Shown here: piece after piece, positions 1 through 8,778 of the stretch
Position numbering within the stretch: position 1 is the stretch's first letter
Layout of the letters: each line of letters starts with the position of its first letter
The notes under the pieces: model-generated
What the model saw: the letters and a program-made list of their open reading frames with translations, nothing else
Databases searched by the model: none
Told to the model about the DNA's origin: nothing
From: Poriferisodalis sp965262965
GTDB taxonomy: Bacteria; Actinomycetota; Acidimicrobiia; Acidimicrobiales; Poriferisodalaceae
Direction of reading: 5' to 3'
Length of the DNA stretch: 64,000 nt
Assembly (NCBI RefSeq): GCF_965262965.1
Contig: NZ_OZ253573.1
Coordinates: 3,100,001-3,164,000 of the forward strand
Made by a program: the position numbers and the translations under genes

Positions 1-1110
1 CGGTGCAACGGCGAAGCCTTCGATGTGGTCCTCGTATCCGGCTGCGGTCATCAGGTCGGCGTACTCGGCGAGCTGCGCCTGGATCTCGGGCGACGCGAAT
101 TCAGCCGTTGACGGGAAGAACACGTCGCTCTGGGTGTACGTGCCGATCGAGGCCGCACCCAGAACGGGGATGTAGAAGCTGCACGAGCCGGCGAACACCG
201 GCTTGTCGTAACCGCTGGCCGCAGCGGCACCGACCATGCCGATGCAGCCGGGCTCGGTGAGCTGGCCCCAGATGCCTTCAACGCCCGCTGCTTGTGCCGT
301 GGCGACCGCCGCTGTCCAGTCAGGAGCAGCGGGGTCAACCACGACACGCTCGAACTCGATCCCGTGGTGTGCGAGCACCGGGGCGCCGATCGAGTCGATG
401 AACGCCAAACCTGCCGGCGTTTCTTCCATGATGACGGCGATGTGGCTGATGCCGAGATCGCTAAACGTCTTTGCCGGGCCGACCGCATAGGCACCGGCGG
501 GCGAGTGAAGGAGGAACGAGCCGGGGCTGTTCTGTTCGGTGAGACCCCACGCGTGAGACGAGATGTAGGGGATGCCAGCCTCGACCCACAGGTTGATCGC
601 GGCCTCCGACGCCACCTCGATGCCCATGTAGGCGAACACAACGTCTGCTTCGATCAGTCGGTTGGCGCAGTTGATGGCGCCTTCAGGCGTGCCATCGGAC
701 AGGCAGACCTCGGTCTCGATCATCGCCCCATTGATGCCGCCGTTGTCGTTGATGAACCCGATGGCCACTTCGCCGCCGGTGCGGAACTCGGGCAGGGCGA
801 AAGCCGCGCCTTCGTTGTTCACGTAGCCGATCTTGATGACTTCGCCAGTCCGGTCGATGGCAGCCATGTCGTCGCCGGAGTCGTCGGCCATGTCGTCGTC
901 GGCCATGTCGTCGCCGGAGTCGTCGGCCATGTCGTCGTCGGCCATGTCGTCGCCGGAGTCGTCGGCCATGTCGTCGTCGGCCATGTCGTCGTCGGCTGCG
1001 GTGGCTGCCGGGGCGTCGTCGGCTGCATCGTCATCCGAGTCGCCGCACGCGGCGGCAACAAGGCCGAATGCAAAGAGCAGGGCAAGCAGTCGAAGCAGTG
1101 GTGATTTCAT
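1..1110 (-). CDS. ABC transporter substrate-binding lipoprotein, branched-chain amino acid type (3' end outside window)
   Basis: Open reading frame of 370 codons running off the left edge. It starts at an ATG whose first residues form a lipoprotein signal: positive MKSPLLR, a hydrophobic stretch, and a lipobox ending in Cys at about residue 22 (LVAAAC). A very acidic linker rich in DDMA/DDSG follows (about residues 25-80). The mature domain then begins with IKIGYVNNEGAAFALPEF and continues with GFINDNGGINGAMIETEVCLSDG and IAVIMEETPAGLAFI, which fits the periplasmic Leu/Ile/Val-binding (Peripla_BP_6) family. It should sit outside the membrane as the receptor of an ABC importer for amino acids or small organic acids. 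The permease and ATPase genes would lie to the left, outside the window. Confidence 0.85.
   Translation of the reverse strand, partial: MKSPLLRLLALLFAFGLVAAACGDSDDDAADDAPAATAADDDMADDDMADDSGDDMADDDMADDSGDDMADDDMADDSGDDMAAIDRTGEVIKIGYVNNEGAAFALPEFRTGGEVAIGFINDNGGINGAMIETEVCLSDGTPEGAINCANRLIEADVVFAYMGIEVASEAAINLWVEAGIPYISSHAWGLTEQNSPGSFLLHSPAGAYAVGPAKTFSDLGISHIAVIMEETPAGLAFIDSIGAPVLAHHGIEFERVVVDPAAPDWTAAVATAQAAGVEGIWGQLTEPGCIGMVGAAAASGYDKPVFAGSCSFYIPVLGAASIGTYTQSDVFFPSTAEFASPEIQAQLAEYADLMTAAGYEDHIEGFAVAP
865..996 (-). repeat. 39-bp tandem repeat coding an acidic linker
   Basis: Three exact 39-bp units (865-903, 904-942, 943-981) plus a partial fourth inside the substrate-binding lipoprotein gene. 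Each encodes 13 residues of DDMADDSG-type sequence, so copy-number change keeps frame and only alters the length of the acidic tether between lipid anchor and binding domain. Confidence 0.9.
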
Positions 1111-1279
1111 GGAGTCCCCGATCCCAGTCCATCCGCCCGACTCGGTGCCGACGGCGGCTCCGGCGTAGCAGAACACTGCGCTGGACGAACTCAGGTGATC
1201 CTATGCCACGCCGCGCCTGGCTGCCGTTGGGGCCTGCAGCCTCGCGCTGCCACGGTGAAAGAGTCAGACGGAACCGGAC

Positions 1280-1644
1280 ATGACAGCCATGATGGCTGTC
1301 TGCATGCCCGGTGCCCACGACCCGGAATGGTTCCGGGGCGTCTATTCCGAGACGTACCGGCCGTTGCTGGCGTACGCCCGCCGCCGGATGGACCACGCAA
1401 TCGCCGATGAGGTCGTCGCCGACACGTTCTTGACCGCATGGCGCCGGCGCGAGGACGTTCCCGATGGCTCCGAACGGCACTGGGTTTGCTGTCCGCGGCC
1501 GATCGCGAAGTGCTCATGCTTGTGGCGTGGGAGGAACTCAGCCATGCCGAGATCGGACAGGTTCTGGGCATCTCGCCCAACGCCTCGGCGATCCGTGTCC
1601 ACCGGGCTCGCAAGCGGCTGCAGCCGTCGTCATCGCACTCGTAG
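1280..1644 (+). pseudogene. ECF sigma factor remnant (region 2 and region 4 in different frames)
   Basis: From 1280 the frame reads YSETYRPLLAYARRRMDHAIADEV and VADTFLTAWRRREDVPD, a sigma-70 region 2. At about 1460 that frame loses similarity, and the next frame carries a clean region 4: LGLLSAADREVLMLVAWEEL, HAEIGQVLGISPNASAIRVH, then RARKRL. The usual 50-60 residue linker between regions 2 and 4 is missing, so the gene has an internal deletion that also shifts frame. It cannot give a normal sigma factor without frameshifting. A sequencing or assembly collapse is the alternative. Confidence 0.7.
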
Positions 1645-2318
1645 CAGCGACGACAATCATCGTCTATGACACCGGCACCGGCCGCGACGCGACTGCTGCG
1701 GTGCACCAGGCCGTCGAGGCCACGATTCAGGTGAGCGAGTCCGCCACCTCGCAGACGACGGTCACGTTCGACTTCGACGACTTCGCTGAACCGTGGGAAT
1801 TGACCGTCGAGGCGACGTCTTCGGGCGGGAACTTCCAGTATCGGATGACACCTGGACCGGCGATGCCAGAAATGGGCATCCCACAGATGGACTCCCACAC
1901 CGAGGTCATCGTCGACGGTCAGGCGTACCGCTCGGCTGCGGAGGGACCATGGGAGGGTCTGGTTCCGGTCGCATGGGAGCCAGATGCACCGGGCTCCGGA
2001 GGACCCATCCAGTCCAACCTGACGTTCGGCGTCGCGATCGACGACCCTGGCGGTCTCTATGACTTCGTAGACGCGGGCAGCGAGGACCTCGACGGGTTCG
2101 CTGTGGCTCGCTACCGCACCCACACCACGCCTGCCGGCGCAGGGGCCGGCTTCCTGATGTCGCTCGGCATGTTCATGATGATGACGAGCCAGGAGCCGGC
2201 CACCCAGCTCGACAGCATTCAACTCGACGTCTGGGTCGACGGCGATGACCTCATCCGGAGGGTCAGTTACAGCGCCACAATTGATGGCACCGGAACCTTC
2301 AGTGTCGTGACGGATTGA
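1614..2318 (+). pseudogene. membrane-anchored extracytoplasmic protein lacking its N-terminus (anti-sigma-position gene)
   Basis: The frame overlapping the end of the sigma remnant begins abruptly with a transmembrane-like stretch (AAAAVVIALVAATTIIVYD). About 210 residues of extracytoplasmic-looking sequence follow, with several LVPVAWEP/NLTFGVAIDDPG-type beta segments. No start codon or SD precedes the membrane segment in this frame. ECF sigma genes are often followed by a gene for a cytosolic-TM-extracellular regulator, so this is probably the second gene of that pair with its cytosolic part deleted. The family is not recognised. Confidence 0.5.
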
Positions 2319-2478
2319 GCTGACTTCGGCGAAGCCCCGCCGATCACTGCGCCGGTCAACTGAGCCGCACCGTCGTCGAGAGCGCGATAGAGCAGCAGGG
2401 GCGGCCACTCGCCGCGGCTGCAAAGATGAGCCCTTGAAGTGCTGGCCCGGTGGGCCGGAACCGCAAGGGGGACAGGTC

Positions 2479-3630
2479 ATGGAGATCCACGGGACGTGCA
2501 AAGAGGGCTTCGAGGCGGTCCGAGACGCCTTCGTGCAGAACTTCGACGAGGGGCTCGAGGTGGGGGCAGCGGCGGCCGTCACTGTTGACGGCGAGTCCGT
2601 GGTGGATATCTGGGCCGGTGACGCTGGCCCCAACGGCGAGCCGTGGGAGCGCGACACGATCGTCAACGTGTACTCGACCACGAAGACCATGGCGGCAACA
2701 GCGATGCTGGCGCTCGCCGACCGGGGCGAGCTGGATTTCGACGCTCCCGTGTGCCGGTACTGGCCCGAGTTCGCACAGACCGGCAAAGAGGGCGTGCTGG
2801 TCCGCCATGTCATGTCGCACACAGCGGGGCTGCCCGGGTACGTGCCGCCGGTGACCGCCGCCGACCTGTACGACCTCGACGCCATCGCAACCCAGCTCGC
2901 AGCCCAGGAATTGTGGTGGGAGCCGGGCACCAAGTCGGGCTATCACGCCGTCACCCAGGGCAACCTCGAGGGCGAGATCATGTACCGCATCACCGGCAAG
3001 CGCATGGCTGACTGGTTCCGCGATGAGATTGCCGAGCCGCTGGGTGCTGATTTCCACATGAGCCTGCCGGCCTCAGAGGATCACCGGATGGGGGAGTTGA
3101 TTCCGCCTGTCGTGCTGCCGGGGGATCTCGAGATGAACGGGGTCAAGGTCGAGATGGACTCGGTCTGTGCTCAGACGCTGATGAGCTGCCTGCTCGACGC
3201 CACCGAGCCGCAGACGCGTGAATGGCGGGATGCCGAGATCCCTGCCGCGGGCGGCATCGGCAATGCCCGCTCCATCGCCCGGATCCACTCGATGCTGGCA
3301 TGCGGCGGCGAGGTGGACGGCATCCGGATCATGTCCGAAGCCGGGGCTCGCAAGGCGCTTGAAGAGCAGATCGACAACGTCGACGACGTGCTGTACATGC
3401 GGTTGCGTCACGGCATCGGATTTGCTCGCGACCTCGAGGGTTGGGTGACCTCTCCCAACCCGAACCACATGTTCTGGGGCGGCTGGGGCGGATCGATCGC
3501 CTTGGTGGACTTCGACGTGCGGACGTCGATTGCCTACGTCATGAACAGCATGGTCGGCACCATCACCGGCGATCCGCGAGGCAATCGCATCGTGGACTCT
3601 GCGCTCGCCAGCGTCGCCGCTGCCGGCTGA
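2479..3630 (+). CDS. serine hydrolase, class C beta-lactamase/esterase family
   Basis: A 383-residue protein of the beta-lactamase-related (PF00144) family, whose members include esterases such as EstB as well as class C lactamases. The catalytic S-x-x-K is STTK at residues 66-69 and the second motif is a YHA (in GYHAVTQG), typical of the esterase branch. A C-terminal WGGWGGS stretch occupies the third-motif position. ATG 2479 was chosen over an upstream ATG because AAGGGGGA lies 6-8 bases before it. No signal peptide is seen, so it is probably cytosolic and acts on an ester or amide; the substrate is unknown. The LLM oxidoreductase follows after 45 bp and may be co-transcribed. Confidence 0.85.
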   Translation: MEIHGTCKEGFEAVRDAFVQNFDEGLEVGAAAAVTVDGESVVDIWAGDAGPNGEPWERDTIVNVYSTTKTMAATAMLALADRGELDFDAPVCRYWPEFAQTGKEGVLVRHVMSHTAGLPGYVPPVTAADLYDLDAIATQLAAQELWWEPGTKSGYHAVTQGNLEGEIMYRITGKRMADWFRDEIAEPLGADFHMSLPASEDHRMGELIPPVVLPGDLEMNGVKVEMDSVCAQTLMSCLLDATEPQTREWRDAEIPAAGGIGNARSIARIHSMLACGGEVDGIRIMSEAGARKALEEQIDNVDDVLYMRLRHGIGFARDLEGWVTSPNPNHMFWGGWGGSIALVDFDVRTSIAYVMNSMVGTITGDPRGNRIVDSALASVAAAG

Positions 3631-3675
3631 TCAGCCCAACGGCGCACAACCTCCGGCAAGACACAGGGAACCGCC

Positions 3676-4929
3676 ATGCGTTTCAGCATCTTCTACGAAC
3701 ATCAATTGCCGCGCCCGTGGGATGAAGGCGCCGAGGCCCGGGTCGTTCACGAGGCCCTCGAACAGGTGCAACTCGCCGACAGACTCGGCTTCAACACGGT
3801 GTGGGAGGTGGAGCATCACTTCTTGGAGGAGTACTCGCACTCGTCCGCGCCCGAGGTGTTCTTGGCAGCGTGCGCTGCGACCACGCAGAACATCCACATC
3901 GGCCACGGCATCGTGCCGGTGCTGCCCGGCTACAACCACCCGGCGCGGGTGGCCGAGCGCATTTCGACGCTCGACATCATCTCGAACGGTCGGGTCGAGT
4001 TCGGCACCGGCGAGACGTCGAGCGACATGGAGTTGCTGGGCTTCGAGCTCGAGCGGGCCGACAAGCGCTCGATGTGGGAAGAGGCAGTCCCCGAGATCGC
4101 CAAGATGATGTCGCAGGCACCGTACGAGGGGCACACCGGCAAGTTCTTCTCGATGCCGGCCCGCAACGTGGTGCCCAAGCCCGTACAGCGCCCGCACCCG
4201 CCGATCTGGGTGGCCTGCAGCCAGCGCGACACCATCCTCATGGCGGGCAGCCGGGGCATCGGGGCGCTGAGCTTCGCGTTCATCAATCCTGAGGAAGCGA
4301 AGCAGTGGGTGGCTGACTACTACGCAGCGTTTGAGGCGTGTACCGACCCGGTGGGCCTGGCGCCGAACCCGAACATCGCGGTGACGACGGGTTTCATGTG
4401 CCACGAAGACGAGCAGACCGCCCTGGACCGTGGTCTCGACGGCTTTCACTTCTTCGCCTACTCGCTGCTGCACTACTACCAATTCGGCACCCACACGCCG
4501 GGGCGCACCGACATCTGGACCGAGTTCGAGCAGAACCGCGCCGAGATGGGCTTCGAGAAGCTGAACGCCCAGGTCGACGAGGCCAGGGCGGACGACGGCA
4601 CGGGCATCGAGGAAGGCGGGCTGGACTCGCTGCGGGGCTGCATCGGCACGCCTGACCAGATTCGCGACTTCGTCCGCGCCTACGAAGACGTCGGCGTCGA
4701 CGAGTTGATCTTCGTCAGCCAGGCGGGCCGGAACCGCCACGAGGACATCTGCGAGTCAATGGAGCTGTTCGCCCGGGAAGTCATGCCCGAGTTCGCCGAG
4801 CGTGCCCCCGAGCGCGAGGCCAGAAAGCGCGAGCGCTACGCGGAGACCATCGAGCGGCTCCAGAACTTCCACAACATCGACTTGGCCCCGCGCCTGGAGC
4901 TGGCTGTCCCGGCCAACCCCAGCGTCTAA
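3676..4929 (+). CDS. LLM-class flavin-dependent oxidoreductase
   Basis: A 417-residue luciferase-like monooxygenase-family protein (PF00296). The N-terminus MRFSIFYEHQLPRPW, then WEVEHHFLEEYSHSSAPEVF, RVAERISTLDIISNGRVEFG and PHPPIWVACSQRDTI, are family hallmarks. These enzymes use FMNH2 or F420H2 in a TIM barrel to oxidise organic substrates. It lies 45 bp after a serine hydrolase on the same strand and ends on the stop of convergent typA. The protein at 44759-45991 is a close paralogue with near-identical N-terminal motifs. The substrate cannot be told from sequence. Confidence 0.88.
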   Translation: MRFSIFYEHQLPRPWDEGAEARVVHEALEQVQLADRLGFNTVWEVEHHFLEEYSHSSAPEVFLAACAATTQNIHIGHGIVPVLPGYNHPARVAERISTLDIISNGRVEFGTGETSSDMELLGFELERADKRSMWEEAVPEIAKMMSQAPYEGHTGKFFSMPARNVVPKPVQRPHPPIWVACSQRDTILMAGSRGIGALSFAFINPEEAKQWVADYYAAFEACTDPVGLAPNPNIAVTTGFMCHEDEQTALDRGLDGFHFFAYSLLHYYQFGTHTPGRTDIWTEFEQNRAEMGFEKLNAQVDEARADDGTGIEEGGLDSLRGCIGTPDQIRDFVRAYEDVGVDELIFVSQAGRNRHEDICESMELFAREVMPEFAERAPEREARKRERYAETIERLQNFHNIDLAPRLELAVPANPSV

Positions 4930-6800
4930 CCCTCGGCGAGGCTTGTTCGCTGGAGGCGTTTGCGGGCGCGGCCGCGGGTGGTGGCGTCGAAGACCGTCTT
5001 GCGGAGGCGAATGGCGTTCGGGGTCACCTCGACGCATTCGTCGTCGCCGATGAATTCCAGCGCTTGCTCGAGCGACAGGACACGCGGTGGCGTCAAGCGA
5101 ATGGTGTCGTCGGATGCAGCAGCCCGCACGTTGGTCTGCTTCTTCTCGCGGCAGATGTTGACGTCCATGTCCTCGGAGCGCGGGTTCTCGCCGATGACCA
5201 TGCCTTCGTAGACCTCGTCACCGGGTGCCACGAACAGCGACGCCCGTTCTTGCACCCCAGCCACGGCGTATCCGGTGACCGAGCCTTTGCGGTCTGCGAC
5301 GATCGATCCCGAGTGGCGGGTGCGAAGCTCACCGAGCCACGGTGTGTAGCCCTCGAACACGTTGGCCATGAGGCCGGTGCCCCGAGTCTCGGTCAGGAAT
5401 TCGGTGCGGAAGCCGATGAGGCCCCGTGCCGCCACGATGTAGTCCAGCCGAACCCAGCCGGTGCCGTGGTTGGACATGGCAACCATGTCGGCCTTGCGCT
5501 CGCCGAGTAGTTGGGTAACCGCCCCGACGAAGCTCTCGGGGATGTCGATGGTGACGCGCTCGGTGGGCTCGTGGAGCTTTCCGTCGATGGTGCGGGTGAC
5601 CACTTTGGGCTTGCCCACGGTCATCTCGAAACCCTCGCGGCGCATGATCTCCACCAGCACTGCCAACTGAAGCTCGCCGCGCCCCTGGACTTCCCACGTG
5701 TCAGGCCGCTCGGTGTCCAGCACCCGCACCGACACGTTGCCGATCAGCTCGGCTTCGAGGCGGTTGTCAATGAGGCGGGCGGTGACCTTGTCGCCGTCGA
5801 GACCTGACATCGGAGAGGTGTTGATGCCGATCGTGATGGACAGGCTCGGCTCGTCCACGGTGATGAGGGGCAGCGGCTCGGGGTTGGTGAGCTCGGCGAG
5901 CGTCTCGCCGATGGTGATGTCCTCGATGCCCGAGATGGCGATGATCTCCCCGGCGCTGGCCTCGTCGGCATCCACCCGGTCGAGGCTCTCGGTGACGTAT
6001 AGCTCGTTGATCTTGGCGGTGGTGGTCGTGCCGTCGGTGCGGCACCACGCCACGCTCTGGCCTCGCTTGATGGTGCCGTGCATCACCCGGCACATCGCGA
6101 TGCGCCCCACGTATGGACTTGAGTCGAGGTTGGTGACCCACGCTTGTAGCGAGCGCTCGGGGTCGTGCAAGGGGGCCGGCACGGTCTCGAGCAGCGACTC
6201 GAACATGGGCCGCAGATCGGTGCCTGGCTGGCCGAGGTCGAGCGTTGCTGTGCCCTGGCGGGCGTTGGTGTACACGATCGGGAAATCGATCTGGTCGTCG
6301 GTGGCGTCGAGGTCCAAGAACAGCTCGTATACCTCGTCGACGACCTCAGCGATGCGAGCGTCCGGCCGGTCGATCTTGTTGATCACCAGCACGACGGGCA
6401 GATGCAGCTCCAGCGCCTTGCGCAGCACGAACCGCGTCTGCGGCAGCGGGCCCTCACTGGAATCCACCAGCAGCAGGACACCGTCCACCATCGTCAGGGC
6501 TCGTTCCACCTCGCCGCCGAAGTCGGAGTGGCCCGGCGTGTCGACGATGTTGATCTTGGTTTCCTCGCCGCTGTCGCGCACGTAGCGCACGGCGGTGTTC
6601 TTGGCCAGGATCGTGATGCCCTTCTCGCGTTCGAGGTCCATCGAGTCCATGACCCGTTCGGCAACCGTTTCGTTGGCGCGAAAGGCCCCCGACTGCCACA
6701 GCATGGCGTCGACGAGGGTGGTCTTTCCGTGGTCGACGTGAGCGATGATCGCCACATTGCGCAGGTCTGCGCGCTCGGTGAGATGTGAGGATGCGGTCAT
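4926..6800 (-). CDS. typA: ribosome-associated translational GTPase TypA/BipA
   Basis: A 624-residue protein with the full GTPase set: G1 AHVDHGKTT at residues 20-28, G3 DTPGHSDFGGEVER and G4 NKID. EF-G-like domains follow, then the TypA C-terminus (RGLIGFRTEFLTETRGTGLM). TypA binds 70S ribosomes and helps translation under stress and assembly of the large subunit. ATG 6800 is preferred over 6833 because a GAGG lies eight bases upstream and the conserved family start follows it. The stop overlaps the stop of the convergent LLM gene by two bases. The gene is intact, which argues that nearby frameshifts are not due to generally poor sequence. Confidence 0.96.
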   Translation of the reverse strand: MTASSHLTERADLRNVAIIAHVDHGKTTLVDAMLWQSGAFRANETVAERVMDSMDLEREKGITILAKNTAVRYVRDSGEETKINIVDTPGHSDFGGEVERALTMVDGVLLLVDSSEGPLPQTRFVLRKALELHLPVVLVINKIDRPDARIAEVVDEVYELFLDLDATDDQIDFPIVYTNARQGTATLDLGQPGTDLRPMFESLLETVPAPLHDPERSLQAWVTNLDSSPYVGRIAMCRVMHGTIKRGQSVAWCRTDGTTTTAKINELYVTESLDRVDADEASAGEIIAISGIEDITIGETLAELTNPEPLPLITVDEPSLSITIGINTSPMSGLDGDKVTARLIDNRLEAELIGNVSVRVLDTERPDTWEVQGRGELQLAVLVEIMRREGFEMTVGKPKVVTRTIDGKLHEPTERVTIDIPESFVGAVTQLLGERKADMVAMSNHGTGWVRLDYIVAARGLIGFRTEFLTETRGTGLMANVFEGYTPWLGELRTRHSGSIVADRKGSVTGYAVAGVQERASLFVAPGDEVYEGMVIGENPRSEDMDVNICREKKQTNVRAAASDDTIRLTPPRVLSLEQALEFIGDDECVEVTPNAIRLRKTVFDATTRGRARKRLQRTSLAEG

Positions 6801-7131
6801 GGTGAGCCTCGTGCGGAGATCGCGCCCACGCAATGTTGAACTGCGGGCCCACCGGAGATCAGCGGATGTGGAGGACCCAAAGCGCGGGACGAACGTCCAC
6901 CGAATCTGGAGGTTCCGATTCCTGCCGGATTCAATGGCCTCAGCAAAGAGATTCTACGGGCGCGAGCCAACGGCACCTCCGCACTGCGTGAAGACGTGAG
7001 CACGTGCAAACAACGCAACAACACAATCGCAATCCATGCATTGCGAACGTTGCGATTCATGCACTGCGACGTTGCAGTCCAAGCAATGACCGGCGGCCGG
7101 TGGCCGGCAGGCGTTTGTCTTTGCGGAACTG
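6801..7131. other. intergenic stretch with no gene seen
   Basis: No convincing coding frame. It lies upstream of typA and downstream of the carboxylesterase, both on the minus strand, so it should hold the typA promoter. The typA-distal half carries a short direct repeat (separate entry). Confidence 0.5.
7035..7088. repeat. imperfect 22-23-bp direct repeat
   Basis: Two neighbouring units start CATGCA(T/C)TGCGA and continue (A)CGTTGC (7035-7057 and 7058-7079). A truncated third, CAAGCAATG, follows. The flanking CGCAAT...ATTGCG also forms a small inverted repeat. It could be an operator cluster or a leftover of a small repeat; there is no direct evidence for either. Confidence 0.5.
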
Positions 7132-8664
7132 CTAGATCACGCCGTCCCAGAGGCTGATCTCTGAGGCGCCGGGGCCGTTGGCAACCCGACACTCGTCGTC
7201 GAAGAGCATCGTCGGGCGATTGCTCGGATCCCAGCGCGGCCAGTCGGGCAGGCCGCCGTGGTTGGGATTGCCGTCGGTGGCGAACCGGACCCATGCGTCG
7301 TGCGTGGCCGCAATCAGGTCGGCCGGCGGGTTGCTGCCGACGAAGCCGCGACCCATGTCGTTGTCGGCCTGGTCGAATGCGAACGGCACCTCGATGAAGT
7401 GGTGCGCGCCCCATTCGCCGTCGCGCTCAGGGTTGTCCCAGTCGAATCGGTACAGCCACAGGTCGGAGTTGTGCGCGGCTTGGGCGTCGGCCATGCGAAT
7501 TGCGGGCACGGTGAACATGCGGTCGGTCTCGATGGCCGCTGCCAGCTCGTGTGGAGCGGCGCCGGGCCGGTTCTCGCTGTAGAGCTGCAACGCCGCGTCG
7601 CCGTCCTTGCCGGCCATGCCGAACACCGCTCCCACGGTGGCTTGCACCAGTTCTTCGTTGAACATCTCCTTGAGGTCGACCACGAAAATCAGCGCTTCTT
7701 CCTTGGTCGAGCCGACCATGACCGAGACATCGGTTGCCGAACCGGCAGCGATCGCGTCGATCGGCCGCTGCGGCAATTCCTCGGTGAAGTACACGGGCTG
7801 GAAGGCCATCGGCACCGCCGCTGCCTCGCGGTACTTCACCGGGTCTCGTGTCGCGCCCAGATCGTCGGTGATCGCGATCTGTGCAGCCAACAGATCGTCG
7901 TTGCTGACCGCTGCAAGCGCTGCGGTGTCTCCCGGCTTCACGCCGACCGCGTCCAGCACGTAGCCGCCGATGAGCGAGGTCGTGTCGGCGCTGAGGCCGT
8001 TGTGGGCGGCACCGCTCTGGGGGATGGCGGCCCGGAACAGGCCCTTCGCCGCGGGCATCGCCATCAGCGTCGAGCAGCTCATACCGCCAGCGGATTCGCC
8101 GGCAATAGTGACTTTGCCGGGATCGCCGCCGAAAGCAGCGATGTTCTCCTGCACCCAGCGCAGCGCCGCGATCTGGTCGAGCATGCCGATATTGCCGGAT
8201 TGGGCCAAAGCTGGGAAGTGGTTGGCCAGGTTCCAGTAACCCTGCACGCCGAGGCGGTAGTTGATGGTCACGCAGACGACGCCGTCGCGGGCAAAGGCTG
8301 CACCGTTGTACACGTCGTCCACGCCGCTGCCGGCGTAGAAGGCGCCGCCGTGGATCCACACCAGCACCGGCATCCCGCCCGCACCCGGGTCAGGCGTCCA
8401 AACATTCAGCCGCAGGCAGTCGTCGCCGGCGGGATTCGGCGGCGTGCCGAGCTCGCCGAAGATTCCGGGCATGGGCTGCTGCAATGCCACAGGGCCAAAG
8501 GCCGAGACGTCGCGCACGCCGTCCCAGCCGGCTGGCGCGACTGGCGGCCGGAAGCGCAGGTCGCCCACCGGAGGCGCCGCATAGGGAATGCCCTTGTAGG
8601 CGTGGACGCCCTGGTCGTCAGCACCAGCCAGTCGTCCTGAGGTGATCGCTACTTCTGCGGCCAT
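7132..8664 (-). CDS. type B carboxylesterase
   Basis: A 510-residue alpha/beta-hydrolase of the carboxylesterase type B family (PF00135). Visible motifs are YKGIPYAAPPVGDLRFRPP near the N-terminus, EDCLRLNVW-like DDCLRLNVWTPD, VLVWIHGGAFYAGSG (oxyanion hole), the nucleophile elbow GESAGG, and a C-terminal HHFIEVPF with the likely catalytic His. It hydrolyses carboxylic esters. ATG 8664 was chosen because a strong AGGAGG sits just upstream, whereas the longer frame adds an unrelated arginine/glycine-rich leader. No signal peptide is apparent. The fused CoA-transferase lies about 115 bp upstream on the same strand, so the two may be expressed together. Confidence 0.92.
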   Translation of the reverse strand: MAAEVAITSGRLAGADDQGVHAYKGIPYAAPPVGDLRFRPPVAPAGWDGVRDVSAFGPVALQQPMPGIFGELGTPPNPAGDDCLRLNVWTPDPGAGGMPVLVWIHGGAFYAGSGVDDVYNGAAFARDGVVCVTINYRLGVQGYWNLANHFPALAQSGNIGMLDQIAALRWVQENIAAFGGDPGKVTIAGESAGGMSCSTLMAMPAAKGLFRAAIPQSGAAHNGLSADTTSLIGGYVLDAVGVKPGDTAALAAVSNDDLLAAQIAITDDLGATRDPVKYREAAAVPMAFQPVYFTEELPQRPIDAIAAGSATDVSVMVGSTKEEALIFVVDLKEMFNEELVQATVGAVFGMAGKDGDAALQLYSENRPGAAPHELAAAIETDRMFTVPAIRMADAQAAHNSDLWLYRFDWDNPERDGEWGAHHFIEVPFAFDQADNDMGRGFVGSNPPADLIAATHDAWVRFATDGNPNHGGLPDWPRWDPSNRPTMLFDDECRVANGPGASEISLWDGVI

Positions 8665-8778
8665 GTCGGCCCCTCCTTGGTGTGCGGGGCTGCCCCCGCG
8701 GAACTGTCCCGGCGATCCTCCACGCCAAGCCAGCGGCGAGGATCGCATGGTTTCGAGGGTCACACTATGCGCGCGCTG

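Noticed and set aside
865..996. CRISPR-like array
   Set aside because: Units are directly adjacent with no spacers and are in-frame coding repeats.
292..1104. Long plus-strand frame rich in VVGHVVAG repeats
   Set aside because: It is the opposite strand of the acidic repeat in the substrate-binding lipoprotein; the minus-strand frame has the lipobox and family motifs.
7258..8640. 460-codon plus-strand open frame
   Set aside because: Antisense of the carboxylesterase, which has GESAGG and a strong SD; the plus frame has no recognisable domain.
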